A stretch of 64,000 nucleotides of DNA from Eucommia ulmoides (GCA_016647705.1 CM028335.1:36958712-37022711); one strand, 5' to 3'; positions 1 to 11,474 are shown, counted from the first letter of the stretch. The notes: a model not told the origin generated them from the letters alone. Numbers and translations: made by a program.

Positions 1-422
1 GCTTCAGGGTCATTTTTTCCTTGGAACGATGGTATCTTCATTTTTATGTTCCCAAGGTTTCGGTCAAGCCCATCTCGCCATCTTGGATCTCTGCAGAAAA
101 CTCTACCACGCCTTTCTGCCCTTGGCACGAACCAGCCCTTACCGTTCAATAAAGATTGCTCTTCATCATTTTCGAACTCATCCTCGTGGTCACCATCAGA
201 ATTTTCCACGTGGGCACGCCTTTCTTGCCTTCTTCTAGCATTTGGGACTCCTTGGGGCTGCCCCTCACGCCAAGTGGCAATAGCAGCGTCTTGCTTATCC
301 ATCCGATCCCGCATTTCATTAAACACCACATTTATGCGTTCAAATTGTTGTTGCATAGCCTGCAACATGGTGGTCGTCACTTCCCCACCTTCATTGTTTG
401 ATGTGTTACCCCTGGAAGACAT
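1..422 (-). CDS. Ty3/gypsy gag, N-terminal part, runs off the left edge
   Basis: Reading down from an ATG at 422-420, about 140 codons are open to the window edge with no stop. The peptide begins MSSRGNTSNNEGG and contains TMLQAMQQQFERIN, RDRMDKQDAAIATWREG, a basic-acidic stretch (ARRRQERRAHVENSDGDHED) and NLGNIKMKIPSFQGKNDPE. This order is what I know from the start of plant Ty3/gypsy gag: coiled-coil-like head, charged linker, then the start of the retrotransposon gag domain. It sits about 560 bp downstream of a primer-binding site and LTR in the same orientation, so this is the 5' end of an element whose remainder is outside the window. No frame damage is visible in this portion, so the copy may be fairly young. 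The exact lineage is not decided. Confidence 0.85.
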   Translation of the reverse strand, partial: MSSRGNTSNNEGGEVTTTMLQAMQQQFERINVVFNEMRDRMDKQDAAIATWREGQPQGVPNARRRQERRAHVENSDGDHEDEFENDEEQSLLNGKGWFVPRAERRGRVFCRDPRWRDGLDRNLGNIKMKIPSFQGKNDPE

Positions 423-982
423 ATCTTGAAAATAGAAATATTAGAGAATAAGTCCTCACACACTCCCTCACGTGTTTGCACTCAAAGTATGTCACTCACA
501 CTATCTTGCCTTTTTCCACTCGTAGCTTCCTCTTTTAGTTCTTTATTAAACTTAACCTATCTCAATCAGAATTTCTCGCAACAATCCAAACTCTGTGATT
601 CACTTCACTAAGAATGAAATTTAGGAAAGAAAACAAAACGAACAAGGACAACACAAATGATAAGTTATGGAATCGATCAAGAAGAATATGCTTTCTTTTT
701 GGCTGCAGGATTTTCGATTTTTTTTTTTTTTTTTTTGTTTCTGTTTCTGTTTTTTTTTTTTTTTTTTTAAATGATGATGACAATAACCTTAAATAATATC
801 TTACAAATTTGAAGACTTTAAACAAGATCTGAACACTTAACAAGATCTGAACAGAATTGAAGCTTTAAACGAGATCTTAACAGAATTGAAGACTTAAACA
901 AGATCTGAATAGAATTGAAGATGAAATAAAAGAAACTAATTAATGAAAAATAAGAATAGATTAAACCTGATTTTAGAACCGT
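423..982 (-). other. Leader of the left-edge Ty3 element, with two homopolymer tracts
   Basis: Untranslated leader between PBS and gag start. On the + strand it shows two long T runs (about 719-736 and 750-768) and several copies of an 'aagatctgaa' type motif at 825-912 (AAACAAGATCTGAACA-like, repeated about four times). No ORF here has recognisable content. Confidence 0.6.
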
Positions 983-995
983 GCTCTGATTACCA
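983..995 (-). promoter_or_regulatory. Primer-binding site (initiator-Met tRNA type)
   Basis: On the minus strand the LTR end is followed by TTTGGTAATCAGAGC. This matches the plant Met-tRNA PBS TGGTATCAGAGC except for one inserted base, and fixes the 998 edge as the 3' end of the 5' LTR. Confidence 0.8.
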
Positions 996-997
996 AA

Positions 998-1893
998 TGA
1001 TGCGAACCTCACCAAGAATTAGTGAGACCCGAAACCAATTTATGCTGTCTTTGCTAGGATCGATCTAAAATCTGGATTTATAAATGAAAAGAAAGAAAGG
1101 AAGAACACAAAAATACAGAATGTTTGATAGAAACCTTGACCCAACGTTTATGAATGAAATGCGAACCAAAGGTATAAAATAACAAACCTCGACTCAAAGA
1201 TTATAATGGAATCACGAACCGAAGTTATAGAGTTTGAACGCCACAAGAAATTCTTGATAAGGTCAAAGAAAAGTTCTATGAAGAACTCAAGAGAAAACTT
1301 TCTCAATCTGATATATTATTCAAATAATGTGTTTTTCCCATGGAATACAACTCTCTTAAATAGGCAATCAACACAAAAGAGAGCCTAGGCTAGTGGGTGG
1401 TCAAGCACACCCTACCTTAGATAAGGGGCGGTCTTTCACTCCTAGGGGTGTCCTTTTCACACAAGAAGTCTTCAACTTTAGCACACCCTACTATAGATAG
1501 TGGGTGGCCTTTCACACCTAGGGGGAGGCTACAAGAACAAAAGTCCTAGATGCCTTTCATACTTATTACAAGATCAATACTAGAAAATAAAAATACTAAT
1601 TGGCATTGATGTCTTACAAAATGATATAAACTAACATAAATAAGTAGAATTTCGTGGGTCTCATGTTTTGGCCCATTTAAGTTCATGACTAAGCCCATTT
1701 GCTTGCCTTTATGAGATGGATTAGGCCTTGATTGCCATTTGGGCCTAACTTGGGCATTACGACTCTAGATTCAGCCCATATATCTTGAATTAGCCCATTA
1801 AGTACTTCTTTGATCTTCTTGGATCTTTCCCTCGTAACAGGCCCAGTTGGAACATGCAGTGGATCCTTTGTTGGTGCACGTTGGTTCTCATCA
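998..1893 (-). mobile_element. 5' LTR of the left-edge Ty3/gypsy element (family J, copy 1)
   Basis: 896 bp. On the minus strand it starts TGATGAGAACC and ends GGTTCGCATCA, so the termini are near-perfect inverted repeats of each other. It is followed by the PBS and gag in the same direction. Two further members of the family occur at 48904-49695 and 61587-62289. The five bases beyond the outer end, aactg (1894-1898), are the predicted target duplication; its partner is off the left edge. The element is inserted inside an LTR of another family whose remainder starts at 1894. Confidence 0.85.
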
Positions 1894-1901
1894 AACTGCA
1901 A
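1689..1901 (-). CDS. Polyprotein C-terminal tail encoded within LTR J1
   Basis: A 70-residue ORF lies almost entirely inside the LTR. It contains VPTGPVTRERSKKIKEVLNG and LIQDIWAE, resembling the basic 'GPxTRxRxKK' tail that closes the polyprotein of several plant Ty3/gypsy elements. In the 3' LTR this would let pol read into the LTR; in this 5' LTR copy it is not expected to be expressed as pol. The same peptide is recognisable but decayed in the copy at 61587 (RPITRERSKRFKETLNELIQ, then a stop). Confidence 0.5.
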   Translation of the reverse strand: MQFDENQRAPTKDPLHVPTGPVTRERSKKIKEVLNGLIQDIWAESRVVMPKLGPNGNQGLIHLIKASKWA

Positions 1902-2851
1902 TCAATTTGTGCTGATTCCGAGAATTGAAGTTATATTGTTTTCATCATTAATTCTGTGGATTCTGGGTGAGATCTTTCCATATTGATTATTTCTTGTTTA
2001 TTATTGTCTTGTGAAATTGATCTTAAAAATTATTTTTGATTCTTTAAAGAAAACATTCTTTTAAACAATTTCTTAAATCTGATTACGTGCTCCAATTTGC
2101 TACCCATATATTGTTAAAATCAGATTTTTGCATCTCACATAATTCTATCACTAGTTGGAATATTAATTGAGTTTATATATATCTGGGATGGTAGAAGTTC
2201 CGAGTGAGATTTACTTATCAATTTTTGTATTGGTGAGTTGTGACGGGTTAAATATCATTGGGGATATTTAATCAAGGATAGTTGGGTTTCAATCTCTTCC
2301 TATAAAGAGATTGAGGTAGTGCTTCTTCCTAGATAAGAATTGCGTGTTTGTGAGTGATTTTGTAACGGTTCAATCCTTACCGGGTAAAAGGATATTTGGA
2401 GTGTTTTGGTGAGGTTTTGATTCTTGAGCCTAGGTGTTAAAAAGAATTAGGTTATTCTTTAGCCTGTAAAAAGTAGAGGTTATTCCTTAGCCTTTGAAAA
2501 AGAAATTGTAAAGGTTGATTCTGAGCCTATAAAAGAATCAATGTGCGGATTTGGTTCCTACCTTTAAAAGAATCTTGGTTTTAGTGGATGCGACCTCCGT
2601 GGAGATCGGGGGACTGCATTAGCCAAGAGTAGCTTGGTGAATCAGTATAAATCTCTGGTGTGCTGCTTTCTTAATTTGTCTATTTTTGTTGTTTGTGTGT
2701 GCACTTAGTTGATTGATTAATTCCGCTGTGTTATAAAGATAATAATTAATTTAGGCTTAAAATTAATTATTTGATTTATTAATTTTTATTCTGATTATTT
2801 TTTATTACCCAATTCACCCCCCCCCCTTTTGGGTATTCTACTGGGCCAACA
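1894..2851 (+). mobile_element. 3' portion of an LTR of the SIRE-like family (copy A)
   Basis: It aligns by eye with the second half of the LTRs at 17540-19598 and 23577-25693. Shared landmarks include the GGGTGAGATCTTTCCATATTG start, the repeated 'ttcttagcctgtaaaa' phrases, 'gtgcgacctccgtgga', and the end TTCTACTGGGCCAACA. The 5' half is missing because the Ty3 element at 1-1893 is inserted here. No PBS follows 2851, so it is a 3' or solo LTR. Confidence 0.8.
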
Positions 2852-3479
2852 AAAACATTAAACCCTAATCCATACAATACAATTGAAGAACAAAATCCTA
2901 ATCAAAGAACAAATTCGAAGAACAATTAATTGAACACTAATTGAACTTGGAAACAAAACACTAAACCGTAATCCATACAGTAACATAATCAAAATTGAAG
3001 AATAAATCGAAGAACAAATAGAAGAACTCACCGTTTTGGGCTTGATTTCAACAGCTGATTCCGTCTCTCACGAGTCTCACCATCACAGATTAAGTGTTTC
3101 TTTTTAGAGTTTGGCTTTGAATCAAATAAGAAGGCTAGAAGATGATCTTGAAATGGAAAGTGTTGATTTATAGCCATTGTAGAATTGGAAGGAGTTAATC
3201 GAAGGAACTGGAAAGCCGGCTGCAAGGGAGAGTTACAAATTTATGATAATGATTCACGAAGCGACGAAAACACATCAACTGATGGAATTGAAGATTTCGA
3301 CCAAATGCGATGTGGGAATCAAAGCGTCGATGGATTTTGGAGGCTAGAATTAATTACTGGAATTGAAGGCTTCAAGTTTCAAATGAGAGGAGATGAGGAG
3401 CCTAATGAGGCGGCGAAGTGTGGCGATAAGGAACTACCGAATGTCTGAACCCTAAAATGAGAAAATATACTATACACTA
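2852..3479. other. Interval without a supported gene
   Basis: AT-rich with repeated 'gaagaacaaa' phrases at 2884-3028. The plus ORF at 3185-3448 and the minus ORF at 3028-3225 have no recognisable domain. On the minus strand a GGTGAG splice-donor-like site follows 'GCCCAAAACG' (about 3030-3040), which could be the untranslated first exon of a transposase gene belonging with the next entry. This is weak. Confidence 0.3.
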
Positions 3480-3600
3480 CACTATAGCGGTTAGGTCGGG
3501 TGTTTAGCGGGTGGATGAAATCCATACCCGCTAACCGATCCGCTAAGTGCTCTCTTTATCGGGTTGTAACCGACCCGACCGTGAACAGCCCTCAAAATTC
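3480..3600 (-). mobile_element. Possible hAT-like DNA transposon end (subterminal repeats)
   Basis: Read on the minus strand from about 3590, the sequence starts TGAGGGCTGTTCACGGTCGG, followed by several GGGTCGG/CCCGACC and GCGGGT motifs. An imperfect hairpin (TAGCGGGT-GGAT ... ATCC-ATACCCGCTA, 3507-3534) lies within it. Such G-rich subterminal repeats and a GGGCTGTTCACGG end are typical of plant hAT elements. The opposite terminus and a target duplication were not found, so this is a fragment at best. Confidence 0.3.
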
Positions 3601-5124
3601 GAAAATGGCGGGTCCAGGTCAGTCAGAATACCAGGCGGGTCCGAGTCGTCAGAATTTCTACATATCCCTAAAGGAAAGCTTTGTTTTATGCTTGATTTTT
3701 GTATTTGAAAAGACATGTAAACAGGAAATTTTCTTTAATAATAAAGAGAGGATTTTTTAAAGCCGCTTTTGAACACAAAGATTTTGTGCGCTAAAATTAT
3801 AAATCGAAATGGGGAGGAGCAGTGGGACAAAATTTTGTATCTATAATATTGTTGATCGTACTGATATTGATAATGAAATATTATTATAAATACTAGTTAT
3901 GAGAATTTGGTATGGAATTATTTATTTAGTTTATCTATTTATTGATTTTTATGATATCGTTAATGGTATTGACCGTAAATTTTGTATCGTTTATTAAGTG
4001 AGGATTGTGAATGACTGGACATCGTAATTATTTTGTGAATAATTGGATATTGGACTGATTTTATGAAAAGATTGAACAAATTCATTATCTTGGCTATGAT
4101 TAGGACTTTTTCAGATGGTTGTGAATCGTGATCGTAATTTGGGACAAACATTAAGTATTGAGCCACATAACATTATGGAAAATATATCACAAATTATGTG
4201 GCAGTATCGGACCCTCCAGTGGGGGAAGATGTTGGCAAAGTTGCCATGTCACAAACCAAATGTAGTCATAGTTGGATCGTGATCAATTTATACATATCTG
4301 TTTAAATTGGTTTTATTGAACTACAAAAAACTGATTATGAAAATTATAACTGTTAAGTTTTGTTATGGATTATTTTGTTGGTATTGTTTTGTTCTAATTA
4401 TTTTTCTTGACAAAATGTAAATATTAAATTGAAACAAAATGTTATGCATTGAATTGCGTGACATAAAAATATTAAAAAAAAATACTTTATTTTTAGCTTG
4501 CTTTATGCAACTAATTGAGATAGATGAACTTATGCAAAGTAGATTATGGAACGTAATTTATTGAGATTTTAATGTGTCAGTTTCTTGCGAGGACCGGGGG
4601 ACCGGGCCATGATACCTATTTTCTCCTCCCCGTCTCCATTCTCTCTCTCTTTCATACGACCAACTAGGGGTAAACTGTTCAAGTAATTTTCTTTAAGTAG
4701 AAAAAGGTTTGAGGTTGACATGGTCATGCCCCGTTTTTCCTCTAGAAGTAGTTCGTTTCAAGATGTGAGGCTTCTTGGAATTTGATAAGACAACGGGAAT
4801 CTCAGTGCCATAGAATACGAAACAACATACAACAAAGGCTTGTCTGATAATATGTTGTCGAACAACCGACTACATTAAAACGTCAAAAAAATAGCAGTTA
4901 ACATGATACGATAAAAGCCCCGCCTCGCCAGACACTCATCCATCAACTCTAATTCATTACAAAAGCTGGCTGTTTATGCCTTCAACCTTCAAGAAATTCA
5001 AAATGTGGAACGTTTACCAAATTTTCAATGCTTGTAGTCAATTAATGTCATAAGCTTGTGCAGCAATTAACTCCTACAACCCCCAAAAAACCAAAATAAA
5101 ACAAAGCAATGGAGAGAGAGGAAC
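3601..5124. other. Intergenic and 3' flank of the glucanase gene
   Basis: No supported gene. AT-rich, unrecognised sequence. The part next to 5124 should contain the glucanase 3' UTR: on the minus strand TTTTGTAATGAATTAGAG (about 4946-4963) is a plausible plant poly(A) region. Confidence 0.4.
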
Positions 5125-6247
5125 TCAAAGAATTGTCCACAAAAAGAGAATGACCCCAGCCACCAAACCTGATCTCATTTGAATAGAGATCATAAATCTC
5201 CTTCCAATGCTCCCCCCATAGTATGGCTGGATCTCAATCACAAATCTGCAGTTCCCGACTGTTGGATCAGCTCTGGTAACAGTTGCAAGTCCTCCGAACC
5301 TGCACGCGTCATCCATCTGATTGTTCGTCTGGTAATAACTGTTGAACGCATACGAAACATTCCCCTCAACATCCAAATCCCCGCAAGACGACTGATACCC
5401 CAAGCTCGTGCAGTCCGCTCTCTCGCACGCGTAAGTCACGCTAAGTCCCACTTGAGGGTCTGAAAGGTTAGAACCCGACTTTAGTATGCACCATTTCCTC
5501 TCTAGATAATGCACAGTTCTCGCTGGGACCAAAGCCCCGGAATTTGTGGTACCCAGATTGAGAGAATATTTGGGCAGGCCATCAAAAGTGAATATTCCCC
5601 AATGTCGTTCAAAACTCCCCGGATCGATGCTCTTTTCGTCCTCATCGATTAAGCTGAATAGATAGACATCGATGGGCCCTGGCCTCATGGGGGTTCCCTT
5701 TCCGCCCGAGATGTGGGACATGAACCCTTGGTTGAACCGCTGGGCGAATGCCAGGTTGGCATTCCGATCCCCATCAGTGGGCCAGCCGATTTCCCCAACT
5801 ATGATGGGCATGTTTCCGAAACCGTTCCTTTGTAGGGCCCAAACAAGAGTGTCATGGTTTGCGTCAAACATGTTGTAGTAGTTTCTGACACCATCGTTTA
5901 TGGGGGAGGCATTGCCGTCGAAGAAGGCATATTCAACTGGGAAGTTGGAGTCGATGTAAAGGCTAATGAAGGGGTAGATGTTGACGGTGAAGGGGGCGCC
6001 GTTGTCACTCAAGAACTTCACGATTTGCATCATGAAGTCGTGGATGTTGGCTCGGAAGTCTCCGCCAGACGGAGCAGTGGTTGAGCTCTCGTAGACATCA
6101 GCATTCAGAGGGACCGTCACCTTCACTTGGTTGCTCAGACCAGCCTTTATTAGGGCAGATTGGATGTTTCGGAGAGCCGGAAAAGTTGTTCTCAGAAAGC
6201 TTCCGTTGTATGTTTCCAAGAAAGGCTCATTTCCAACTGCAACATAC
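5125..6247 (-). CDS. Glucan endo-1,3-beta-glucosidase (GH17 + X8/CBM43), exon 2
   Basis: Second coding exon, 1123 nt, joined to 15641-15999. The intron acceptor is ATTTTACAG|G, so the first base completes an Arg codon begun in exon 1, and the protein then reads YVAVGNEPF. Two GH17 signatures are visible: VAVGNE (acid/base Glu about residue 127) and [12 protein letters not shown] (nucleophile Glu about 272). A CBM43/X8 module (residues about 372-459: WCILK...YACERADC...FNSYYQ...C.FGG) follows, then a hydrophobic C-terminus consistent with GPI anchoring. GH17 enzymes of this type cleave callose at the cell wall or plasmodesmata. GEIGWP in place of the commoner ETGWP and the overall layout recall the Arabidopsis At4g31140/At5g58090 group. 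No frameshift or internal stop was found, so the gene looks intact. Note that CTTTCTTGGAAACA is read through in frame; the apparent internal start near 6219 is only a TTG. Confidence 0.95.
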
Positions 6248-6731
6248 CTGTAAAATCAATAGAAGAAAAAACAAGAATGTTAATAGAAGAGAAAAGCTTT
6301 ATTGTCAATATAGAGCAGCCTCCATCTTCTTCTTATATATATGAAATTATGAGATTGCTTTATTCTGAAAGGAAATGGAACCCAAAAGGATGATAATCAA
6401 AGCTTCCAAAAGTATGGTCAAACTCAGACCAAATCATATTAGACCATCAAGGTTACTAAGCATATGAAAACTCAAATTAATTCGCGCATGGAGCCTAGCC
6501 TTATCATACTACATTTCAGTTGGCTCAAAGCAACAATTCCTTGTATGTTTCCCCGCCCCTGACTAGTGTAGTTCTTTCATAATATTGAAATATTTTCAAT
6601 TTAACTTTGAAACATATGTTTCATACTCTATGAATAATGGAAAACGGAAGAATGGGAAGGAGAATCATATATATCGAATAGGAAATTACAAGGAGAGAAT
6701 ACATTAATAATGCAAGTGTACAAAATTGGTT

Positions 6732-6754
6732 GGGGGGGGGGGGGGGGGGGGGGG
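6732..6754 (+). repeat. Run of about 23 G
   Basis: Uninterrupted poly-G inside the intron (C run on the transcribed message). The length is likely polymorphic and sequencing-sensitive. Confidence 0.95.
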
Positions 6755-6779
6755 ACAATCGGCCTGGAGAACAAGCCGG

Positions 6780-6998
6780 TTGTTTTAGGGAAAGAAGTCA
6801 ACTTGTAAGTCGAACATTCCCCCTTAAACTTAAGGTGGTAAGCTGAAAACCAGCTTGGTTTTTTAAGTCAAGACGTGAAATAGGCCTAGCACATGTGATT
6901 TGGTAAAGATATTGGTTGTTCGATCAGCAGATCAGACAAACTGAATATGAATAGTACCATGAGTAATGTTCTCAGTATAATAATCTAGATTTCAGCAA
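6780..6998 (-). pseudogene. Ty1/copia RNase H C-terminus, remnant
   Basis: On the minus strand the frame reads LDYYTENITHGTIHIQFV, stop, SADRTTNIFTKSHVLGLF, then KLVFSLPP. This is the end of copia pol (the H-G-x-I/V...F/ADIFTK...RSKL signature). In-frame stops replace at least two sense codons. What follows downstream (6600-6780) would be the 3' end or LTR of that copy, but no LTR edge could be placed. Confidence 0.7.
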
Positions 6999-6999
6999 T

Positions 7000-9230
7000 T
7001 AAAAACGCCTCCTAGCAAAAGCAGTAAACAAGGAACACAAGATCGATAACGCTTCACGGCTTAAAATGCCAAGTCGGAGAAAAAAAAAATGTTATTTTCG
7101 TAGCTAAGAACAGTAAACCATATCCGAAATACAATGGATTTTTAAAAAATCTATACAATAAAACAGCTCATTATACATTTTTCAAAAATATTTTGCATAT
7201 ATATTTTAAAGGAATATTAAAGGAAACAACATGCAATTCCACATGCATTCCTCTCTCTCTAAATTCTATTCATTTTTCAAAAGTTCTTTCCTCGCTCCAT
7301 CTCTAACAATTGAAAAACTCCAGTATTAAAACTCACATTCCTTGTCTCTCAATTCCTAACCAGTCACCCCTCTCAAACCTGACGACCAATGCATCACGCA
7401 CCTTTATCAACACCACCACGAGCCATCACAAAACAATCCCCTTTCAACCTACTATTTGATTTGTTAAAATTTAAAACTATTTTTCTTAAATTTGTGGATT
7501 TTAAAATCCATGTTTAATTTTTAGTTTATCAATTTTTTTATTATTTTAATGCATTGCTCCCTCATTCTTGGTGTGACTTTTTGTGAGATATAACTTATAA
7601 GTCTTATAGTCAATTTTGTTTTATATATTTAGTAGCTTTGTCTGTCAAAATTACAATTTCAAGTATTATTAATAAAAAGGTGTTTCTGATATCATATTAT
7701 AATCAATATCATATTGTTGTAGAACTTTGGATATAAAGTTGAAAATGTCTTACCTTTTAATGATGATTAAAAGGTTGAGATCATAGACGTTTTGGAAACT
7801 TGTATCTTAAATGTTCCTAGTCAGATTGGATTGTTAAAACGAGAGCTTAACAATTTAGACTAACTTGAGGAGTGTTCTTTTCTGAGAATCGCGAGTCTCA
7901 ATCTCAACCACTAGATTCGCAATAGTGGGTTATAAAGCACTAGAACAACCACACAGGGACTTTTTAGAGTAGTAAGGACCATGAACGTGATCATCCTAGA
8001 TATTACACATGATAGTTTTGCTCAATGCCAAAATAAAATATAAGAGTTGTGATGGTGCTTATGATCTTCAGACTTGAGGAATATCACATATATGCATTCA
8101 TATATTTTGATAATGTTGAGTGTTGTATCCTAACCACAAAACATCAAATGTATTCATCGGTTATAGTGAAACATATAAGTGACTATTCAAGTATGGAAAA
8201 TAGGATCTATCACTCTCAACAAAGAGAGACGTGTCCTATGTGATTAGATTTAGTATAATTCAACATAGACTCTAGAGATGTGAATAAATTACTTCTTCAT
8301 AGGGACAAAATTGGAACTTTTCCAATTTTAATTAATTAATTAATTGTTTCCGCTGTCTAACTTTTGATATGAACCTAATGGGTCACAGACAAATGAGGAA
8401 TGGAAGTTTGGATAGTTCTTTAAAAGGAATGGTTAGTAATATGGAATTGTTTAGAAAAATTCAAAGGCCAAAGTGCAAAATAGTAAAGAAGAGAGTCCAA
8501 GGTTTTAACCATAGACAGTTTATAAAAGGGGGAAGCCACCGTAGTTGCCACCCCCATGCAAATTTCGGCCCGCACTCGATCTTGCTTCCTAATATGCATT
8601 ACAATCTTGATTCTCACTACCACCTAGAGTCAAAGTTGAGCTACACTAATCTTATAGAATTAGAATCCGCTTCCTAGATATTCTATGGGCATTATCAATA
8701 CGGAGGGCTTCATGTGGATACTACTTGAGGTGAAACATTTGTATTGCTTCTAGGAGAATCAAGCTCGTATTCGTTTTGGGGTCTGTACTATTCCAAGAAA
8801 AGCCTTCTCAAAACACGCTTTGGGAACTACCGACTAAGAGGCTAAAACACACGAGAAAGGTATAAGAATTTATTGCGATATATTCATTATGCATATTAGT
8901 TTTGTATATGTTAATACTGATAGATTCAAGCCTAAGGAACGTTGATTATTAACTAGAATTAAATTTTTGTATTCCGCCGAGCAAATCTTTCGTTTTCAAT
9001 AATTTGTTCCGTCAAGTTGTTTTAGAGTCAGGTCCGCAATTACCTCAAAACAAATTTTGGTTATATTTTGTGGAATACTAAATCGTAGTAATATTGACAA
9101 AATCATTAATTTTAGTTTTTTCCAAAATAATAACAAAAACATGTTAATAAGAAAAGTTCTTAAATTTGTTTAAAAAGGCTGTTTTTAATCGAAATTAAAA
9201 TCTGGAATCAGGGAATTCAAGAAAAGATTG
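7000..9230. other. Intron interior, probable copia leader or LTR debris
   Basis: AT-rich sequence with no coding signal. The style of 7560-8900 resembles the LTR/leader of the copia element whose gag begins at 12777, but I could not find paired edges. The ORFs at 8049-8243 and 8369-8677 have no recognisable content. Confidence 0.3.
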
Positions 9231-9560
9231 TCACAACAAAAACCGCGACGCCAGTAGGAGGCCAGCAGTGGCTGCTCCCTTAAGCCACTGACAAAGTAGC
9301 AGAGGCGCTGCCGCTAGGCAGCACAGCTTTGCCATTGGCTGCCCAACAGCAGCAGTGCGTTGGCAGCATCTGGCACGCGTTGGCAGCGTCTGGCACGCGT
9401 TGGCAGCAATCAGATCACTGAGCAGTACACCGCCACTGGGCAGCGCTGCACCAGCAGTGGCTGCTGGGCAAGGCAGTAGCCACTGCCACGGCTGTTTAGG
9501 CCTCCACAGCAGCACAGCCACGAGGATCGGGGCTCCTAGTGTTCGTCTTGGCAAATGCCT
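9231..9560. repeat. GC-rich island with short direct and inverted repeats
   Basis: About 330 bp that is strikingly GC-rich against AT-rich flanks. A roughly 20-bp unit (CGTTGGCAGCRTCTGGCACG) is repeated two and a half times at 9358-9409. GCAGTGGC occurs in several places and also as its inverse GCCACTGC (9478-9486), so the island can fold. ORFs on both strands are compositional. Confidence 0.6.
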
Positions 9561-10981
9561 ACTGTCTGCGATTCACTACAGATTCCGGGAAGATTATATT
9601 TTCAAATTTTTAGTCAAGTTGGTCAAATTTAGATTTTTTCCTAAATTACTTTAGGAAACAAAATTGAATTCCGGAAAACTTGTCTAAATCAGATTTGGTA
9701 TCTTTTTCCTAGATTTAAATTTGACCTTCTTAAATTAAATATTCAATATATCATTTTAAATTTAAATTGTAACGAGATAATAATTCATAGACAATGATTA
9801 TTATTTATTTGAATTTGATATTATCCATATTCAAATGTAAGATCTTTTTTAAATTATAATTTAATAGACAAAAACTTTAAACTTGAAATATGGAATAATA
9901 TCAAAAGCACACATGTTTTTGAATAATTCCATTTTAATCTTATGAGATAACTTTAATGGATGTAGAATTTTGATAATTCAAAATTTATAGAATTTAATTT
10001 ATTTTGAATTAAATGATTCTTATGAGATAAGAACAATTTCCTAATTAAATTTGGAAACATCCATATTTAATAGCGATCTGATCAAATCTTCATAATAAGA
10101 TTAACCATGTTATTATAATTAACCTGTGATGTTTTATATAATATTGATTATGGGATGACCATGGACTTAAACCGTTTGTGCAATGTAATTGGTTTATTTA
10201 AATGGTTTTAATTGTGAGTTTGATGGTTTATTCCAATAAGATTATAATTTTTTATTGAAGAATTTTCAAGAGCTTGCATGCTTTACCTCATTTTTCTTTT
10301 CGTTGTATATTCCCCTTCTTGATACCTTTGTCTCTCTTAATGTATCCCCTCCTTTTTATTATAATTGATTGTAATTTAAGAAGACAAAGAGGCCGCCTAA
10401 CGATGGCAAAGAAAATTGAGGAGCCAAAATGGGCATGGAGCGATAGAGGCCAAGACATTGAAAGCTCAAGAAGGAGATACATGAGATGAATCGTCTTTGG
10501 TTAAATACTTAATTACAACATAACTTAATTAAACCTAGATTCGGCCCAGTGGCTTGGATCGAATCGAACTAAAAGTCCATGATTATCGTAGCCCATTTGT
10601 ATCGATGTATGGGGCAATTTATATTTATGTTGCTTTATATTTTGTCCAAATAGCATGCATGTATGGGGCATTATTTTTGTTTTGTTTTGTTGTATGTATG
10701 AGATGTACGATCAACAAATTAAATAATCAAACGATGAGATCTAAAATCAATATCCCTCAAATCAAATATTAAGTTGTAAGCGTGAGCGTATGAGATGTGT
10801 CATTATAGTCTGCCACCGGGAGATTTGTTCGGTATAGGGTTACACAAGCCTAAAGTTTCCCAAAATACCTGATAGTGTGAGGTTGTGCCCTAAAAATATA
10901 GCTCCCGATGAAGTTATATTTATTTCCATAACATGCAAAGAGTAGACAGGTGGGCATCAATATCTGATAGAGTGAGGTGCT
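9561..10981. other. Intron interior without a supported gene
   Basis: AT-rich. Two copies of a 'cctgatagtgtgaggt' phrase (10868-10885 and 10963-10979) recur after the LTR at about 12466 and 12558. The LTR at 10982-12445 was therefore inserted into a region carrying these repeats, probably the leader of the copia element. Confidence 0.35.
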
Positions 10982-11177
10982 TAATAGGTTTAAAATACCT
11001 ATCTACTTCCAAGCCGAATTTGCCAGTTTTCGAGTGTTTTATTAATGTTTTAATTGCGTTTTAGTTGTTTTTATATAAGTTAGGTGTAGGGACATAAACA
11101 GTTGACAAACCGAGCGAAACGGTGGGAAAACAGTAAAGAAAATAAGAAAAATTGAGGTTTCAAGACCAGCAGAACCT

Positions 11178-11422
11178 CCGCCTAGGCGAAGTAACCACCG
11201 TTCCATCGGAGTTCCGTCAGAGAATTGGAGTGCTGAAACTCCGCCTAGGCGAGAAAACTACCGCCTAGGCGGAGAACCGTCAGAGAGTTGGAGTGCAGCC
11301 ATCTGCCTAGGCGAAGAAACCACCGCCTAGGCGGATTTCAAACCGACTTAACCTCCGCCTAGGCGAAGGGATTTCAAACCGACTTAACCTCCGCCTAGGC
11401 GAAGAAACTACCGCCTAGGCGG
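11178..11422 (+). repeat. Array of eight CCTAGGCG motifs, three as perfect CCGCCTAGGCGG
   Basis: Motif starts are at 11178, 11241, 11261, 11304, 11323, 11354, 11391 and 11411. The last part includes a 36-bp tandem duplication (11335 and 11371). Motifs are often paired as CCGCCTAGGCGA, a short spacer, then CCGCCTAGGCGG, so hairpins or dimeric protein binding are possible. The array lies immediately upstream of the LTR TATA box. Confidence 0.9.
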
Positions 11423-11474
11423 CAATCTCTGTTCAGACAAAAAGATATTTTAGATCTTTTTGAAACCTTAGGCC

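Noticed and set aside
3185..3448. 87-codon ORF as a host gene
   Set aside because: No domain, no intron signals, beside a possible hAT end; kept only as an unassigned interval.
5179..6393. Several plus ORFs over the glucanase exon
   Set aside because: Antisense shadows of the GH17 coding frame.
11178..11422. Regularly spaced palindromic repeats suggestive of a CRISPR-like array
   Set aside because: Spacing and spacers are irregular, the motif is a 12-bp palindrome shared by plant LTRs, and the context is a plant intron.
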